A stretch of 64,000 nucleotides of DNA, from positions 992,001-1,056,000 of the forward strand of contig NZ_JALPSC010000002.1 of assembly GCF_023217965.1 (NCBI RefSeq), given 5' to 3'. Made by a program: the position numbers and the translations under genes. The stretch is from Prevotella sp. E13-27 (GTDB lineage Bacteria > Bacteroidota > Bacteroidia > Bacteroidales > Bacteroidaceae). Each line of letters opens with the position of its first letter. Position 1 is the first letter of the stretch. Under the pieces are notes generated by a model, which saw only the letters and a program-made list of their open reading frames with translations, ran no database searches and was not told where the DNA came from. This document shows positions 62,390 to 64,000 of the stretch, in pieces.

Positions 62390-63061
62390 TTATTTTGTTT
62401 TATACGATTTTAGCTCAAACTCAACCTTATACTTACGGTCCGGACTACCAGGTACGATTCTACTTTTATAGTATGCATAATTATCATCATGCCCATATCC
62501 TTTTAATGAAAAACTCTTTACCATGCCAGACTCTATAATAACATTTTTCGTAAAATCTTGATAATCCAGCATATTACCACTCATATCGTAGTAAATCATA
62601 CGCCCAGTAACTTGAGTGATAACATAGTCTGTATTGTTTTTCAATGCCACCGTAGCATCAGATTGCACCCAATCATGGTTATAGTTTGCCAATGTCAGCG
62701 CATTTGAATCAAAATCTTTCGACGATTTGGAAGCATCAGGATGCGTTGTGGCTGTATTTGCCTTCGCAACAGTCTGCTTCTTATCAGCCACAGCCTCATT
62801 ACGTTTCGATTTCAGTTGTTCCAATTCCTGACGAAGCTGTCCTACCTCGTCTTTAAGAGCTTTCCATTCAGCAGCAGGCACCACTATATCACCATCTGCC
62901 CTATGTATCACTTCATCATCTAAGTCGACACGCTCTTTCGGTGAATCTTCCCATCGAATCAAGCCTGAAGCCCAAAGTAACACAATCACGAGTACCACGC
63001 CTATAAACACGATGAACGCCTTGGCATTCCTACTTTTACTTTCTTCCCAGTCGTATTTCAT
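62390..63061 (-). CDS. membrane-anchored coiled-coil protein
   Basis: A 223-residue protein with one N-terminal membrane helix (AFIVFIGVVLVIVLLWASGLI), a coiled coil (about 65-95, EWKALKDEVGQLRQELEQLKSKRNEAV), then a beta-rich domain (VQSDATVALKNNTDYVITQVTGRMIYYDMSG ... SFSLKGYGHDDNYAYYKSRIV). The pattern resembles envelope proteins with a FxLyD/DUF-like beta domain, but I cannot name it. It pairs with the small membrane protein downstream. Confidence 0.75.
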   Translation of the reverse strand: MKYDWEESKSRNAKAFIVFIGVVLVIVLLWASGLIRWEDSPKERVDLDDEVIHRADGDIVVPAAEWKALKDEVGQLRQELEQLKSKRNEAVADKKQTVAKANTATTHPDASKSSKDFDSNALTLANYNHDWVQSDATVALKNNTDYVITQVTGRMIYYDMSGNMLDYQDFTKNVIIESGMVKSFSLKGYGHDDNYAYYKSRIVPGSPDRKYKVEFELKSYKTK

Positions 63062-63398
63062 AATCGTTATATATTTTGAGGTGTCAATGGACCTGTTCCT
63101 GCGTCACCAGGACGGTTAATATTAGTGTAAAAGTTCTTTTCTTCATATTAGTTCTTGTTTTAGGTTTCAATACTGCAAAGATACAAAAAAATCCGCTTAG
63201 TACGACCAAACGGATAGTTTTTTTGAATACTTTTATTTCAAAAAAGGTATTTTGGCATCAATATCCTCATGCAATTGAAGTAGTCCAGTCTAATAGATTA
63301 GGCCTATACAACGAGGATTAGGGGATTGGACTCTGAATTAAAATCAGTACATTTACCTCTTACCTTTGCATCCGATTATAGAGATTGTTCCATTTTCA
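63062..63398. other. intergenic region with a plus-strand -7 box
   Basis: No ORF that I can support. It contains the upstream region of the minus-strand gene ending at 63061 and a plus-strand box TACCTTTG at about 63359-63366 for the remnant that follows. Confidence 0.5.
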
Positions 63399-63647
63399 TG
63401 AAATATTTCTTGCAGATGGATGCAATACGGTTTAAGTTTTGTAGCTTTGCTAGAGATTTATGCCGTTGAGGGTGAGAAGACACTCACCTAGATAAGTAGA
63501 GACTATATCGTGGGACAGGATAAGCTTCCACCCTCGTTTTCAGATCTTTGGAGCCAGGACAAAGTATCAGAGGACATCCTTTATGTATGGCAGAGGATGA
63601 TTCAGAGTATATACAAGAGGAAAGGCGGTGAGGATTTGAGGCTATAA
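63399..63647 (+). pseudogene. remnant of an unidentified gene
   Basis: An ATG at about 63399 opens MKYFLQMDAIRFK, which soon stops. A different frame then gives YAVEGEKTLT, another stop, and SRDYIVGQDKLPPSFSDLWSQDKVSEDILYVWQRMIQSIYKRKGGEDLRL before TAA. Promoter and C-terminus are still clear, so this is a decayed gene. The neighbouring IS may have contributed to the decay. Confidence 0.45.
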
Positions 63648-63672
63648 TCATCAACATTATTAACTCAAAACA

Positions 63673-64000
63673 CTACTGTCCGGTTAAATTTCACCAAAGC
63701 GAAAGTTGGCGGTCATCTTCCGGATTTTGATTAATAATTGGTTTGTCAAAAAGTTCATTCAGCGGAGTCCTCTCAAAGAGAACTTGGCCGATGACATTAG
63801 AGAATATGTAAAGATTTTGTTCGATATGATACATCTTCAGAGCAATAATAAGCAGCAGGTAGTCACAGATGGCAATCCATATCTGTGTGAAGACTGCGTT
63901 TTGGGACGTCCCATAGAACGTCTTGATGTGCAGGTGCTGCTTGATCCATTTGAAGAACGTTTCGATAGTCCAGCGCTCTCGGTACAGTTCCGCAATGGTA
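63673..64000 (-). mobile_element. IS4-family insertion sequence, partial
   Basis: The transposase 3' end lies inside the window and the rest continues beyond 64000. ACTGTCCGGTTAAATTTCACC just outside the stop is a likely terminal inverted repeat. Confidence 0.7.
63691..64000 (-). CDS. IS4-family transposase, C-terminal part
   Basis: About 103 residues visible, ending at TGA (63691-63693). The frame reads AELYRERWTIETFFKWIKQHLHIKTFYGTSQNAVFTQIWIAICDYLLLIIALKMYHIEQN. It contains the YREK-like signature with the catalytic Glu (YRERWTIE) and the typical C-terminal helix. The start lies outside the window. Confidence 0.88.
   Translation of the reverse strand, partial: TIAELYRERWTIETFFKWIKQHLHIKTFYGTSQNAVFTQIWIAICDYLLLIIALKMYHIEQNLYIFSNVIGQVLFERTPLNELFDKPIINQNPEDDRQLSLW

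Overview
The window looks like chromosomal DNA of a Bacteroidales bacterium, most likely Prevotellaceae (Prevotella/Segatella-like). Many genes start a few bases to about 30 bases after a Bacteroidetes -7 box (TAnnTTTG, for example 155-162, 3796-3803, 18042-18049, 43076-43083, 56728-56735). Shine-Dalgarno sequences are rare. The gene families (LruC, DUF4270, DUF4890, DUF4922, a short GT5 glycogen synthase, TlpA/DUF4369) are typical of that order. Identifications rest on reading motifs by eye; no database was searched.

Region 1 (1-30 kb) is an accessory zone with heavy gene decay. It opens with a peroxide-response unit: a glutathione peroxidase, an OhrR-type MarR regulator, a membrane 4Fe-4S protein and a thioredoxin, with three related palindromes in front. 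Two cation/proton antiporters (NhaD and CvrA types) follow. Near-duplicate Hsp20 genes occur at 3.3, 17.4 and 24.1 kb, each with a conserved leader. A mobile element with three tyrosine recombinase domains, two of them fused in one ORF, occupies 10.49-14.37 kb. It sits in codon 10 of umuC and so splits the umuDC operon. Several ORFs are in-frame or out-of-frame chimeras of unrelated families, and others are broken by nonsense or frameshift changes. Dispersed hairpin repeats with short loops lie inside several of the broken genes. Between two copies the stem of the main repeat shows paired, pairing-preserving changes.

Region 2 (29.5-34.7 kb) holds secreted and surface proteins: a FISUMP-like protein, a LruC lipoprotein and a small exported protein with a long structured leader.

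Region 3 (34.9-62 kb) is mostly core metabolism and housekeeping. It includes slyD-aroC (aroC frameshifted), menB, galE, a thiamine-phosphate-synthase-like gene, prs, panCD, a GT5 starch/glycogen synthase domain, malQ, rlmN, pdxA, a sigma-54 activator, an LptE-like lipoprotein and secG. It also contains a putative muropeptide-linked operon: two MFS transporters behind a 1271-residue GT2-GT2-DUF4922-SpoIID fusion.

Region 4 (62-64 kb) has two small membrane proteins, a gene remnant and the end of an IS4-family transposase that runs off the window. I saw no rRNA, convincing tRNA or CRISPR array.
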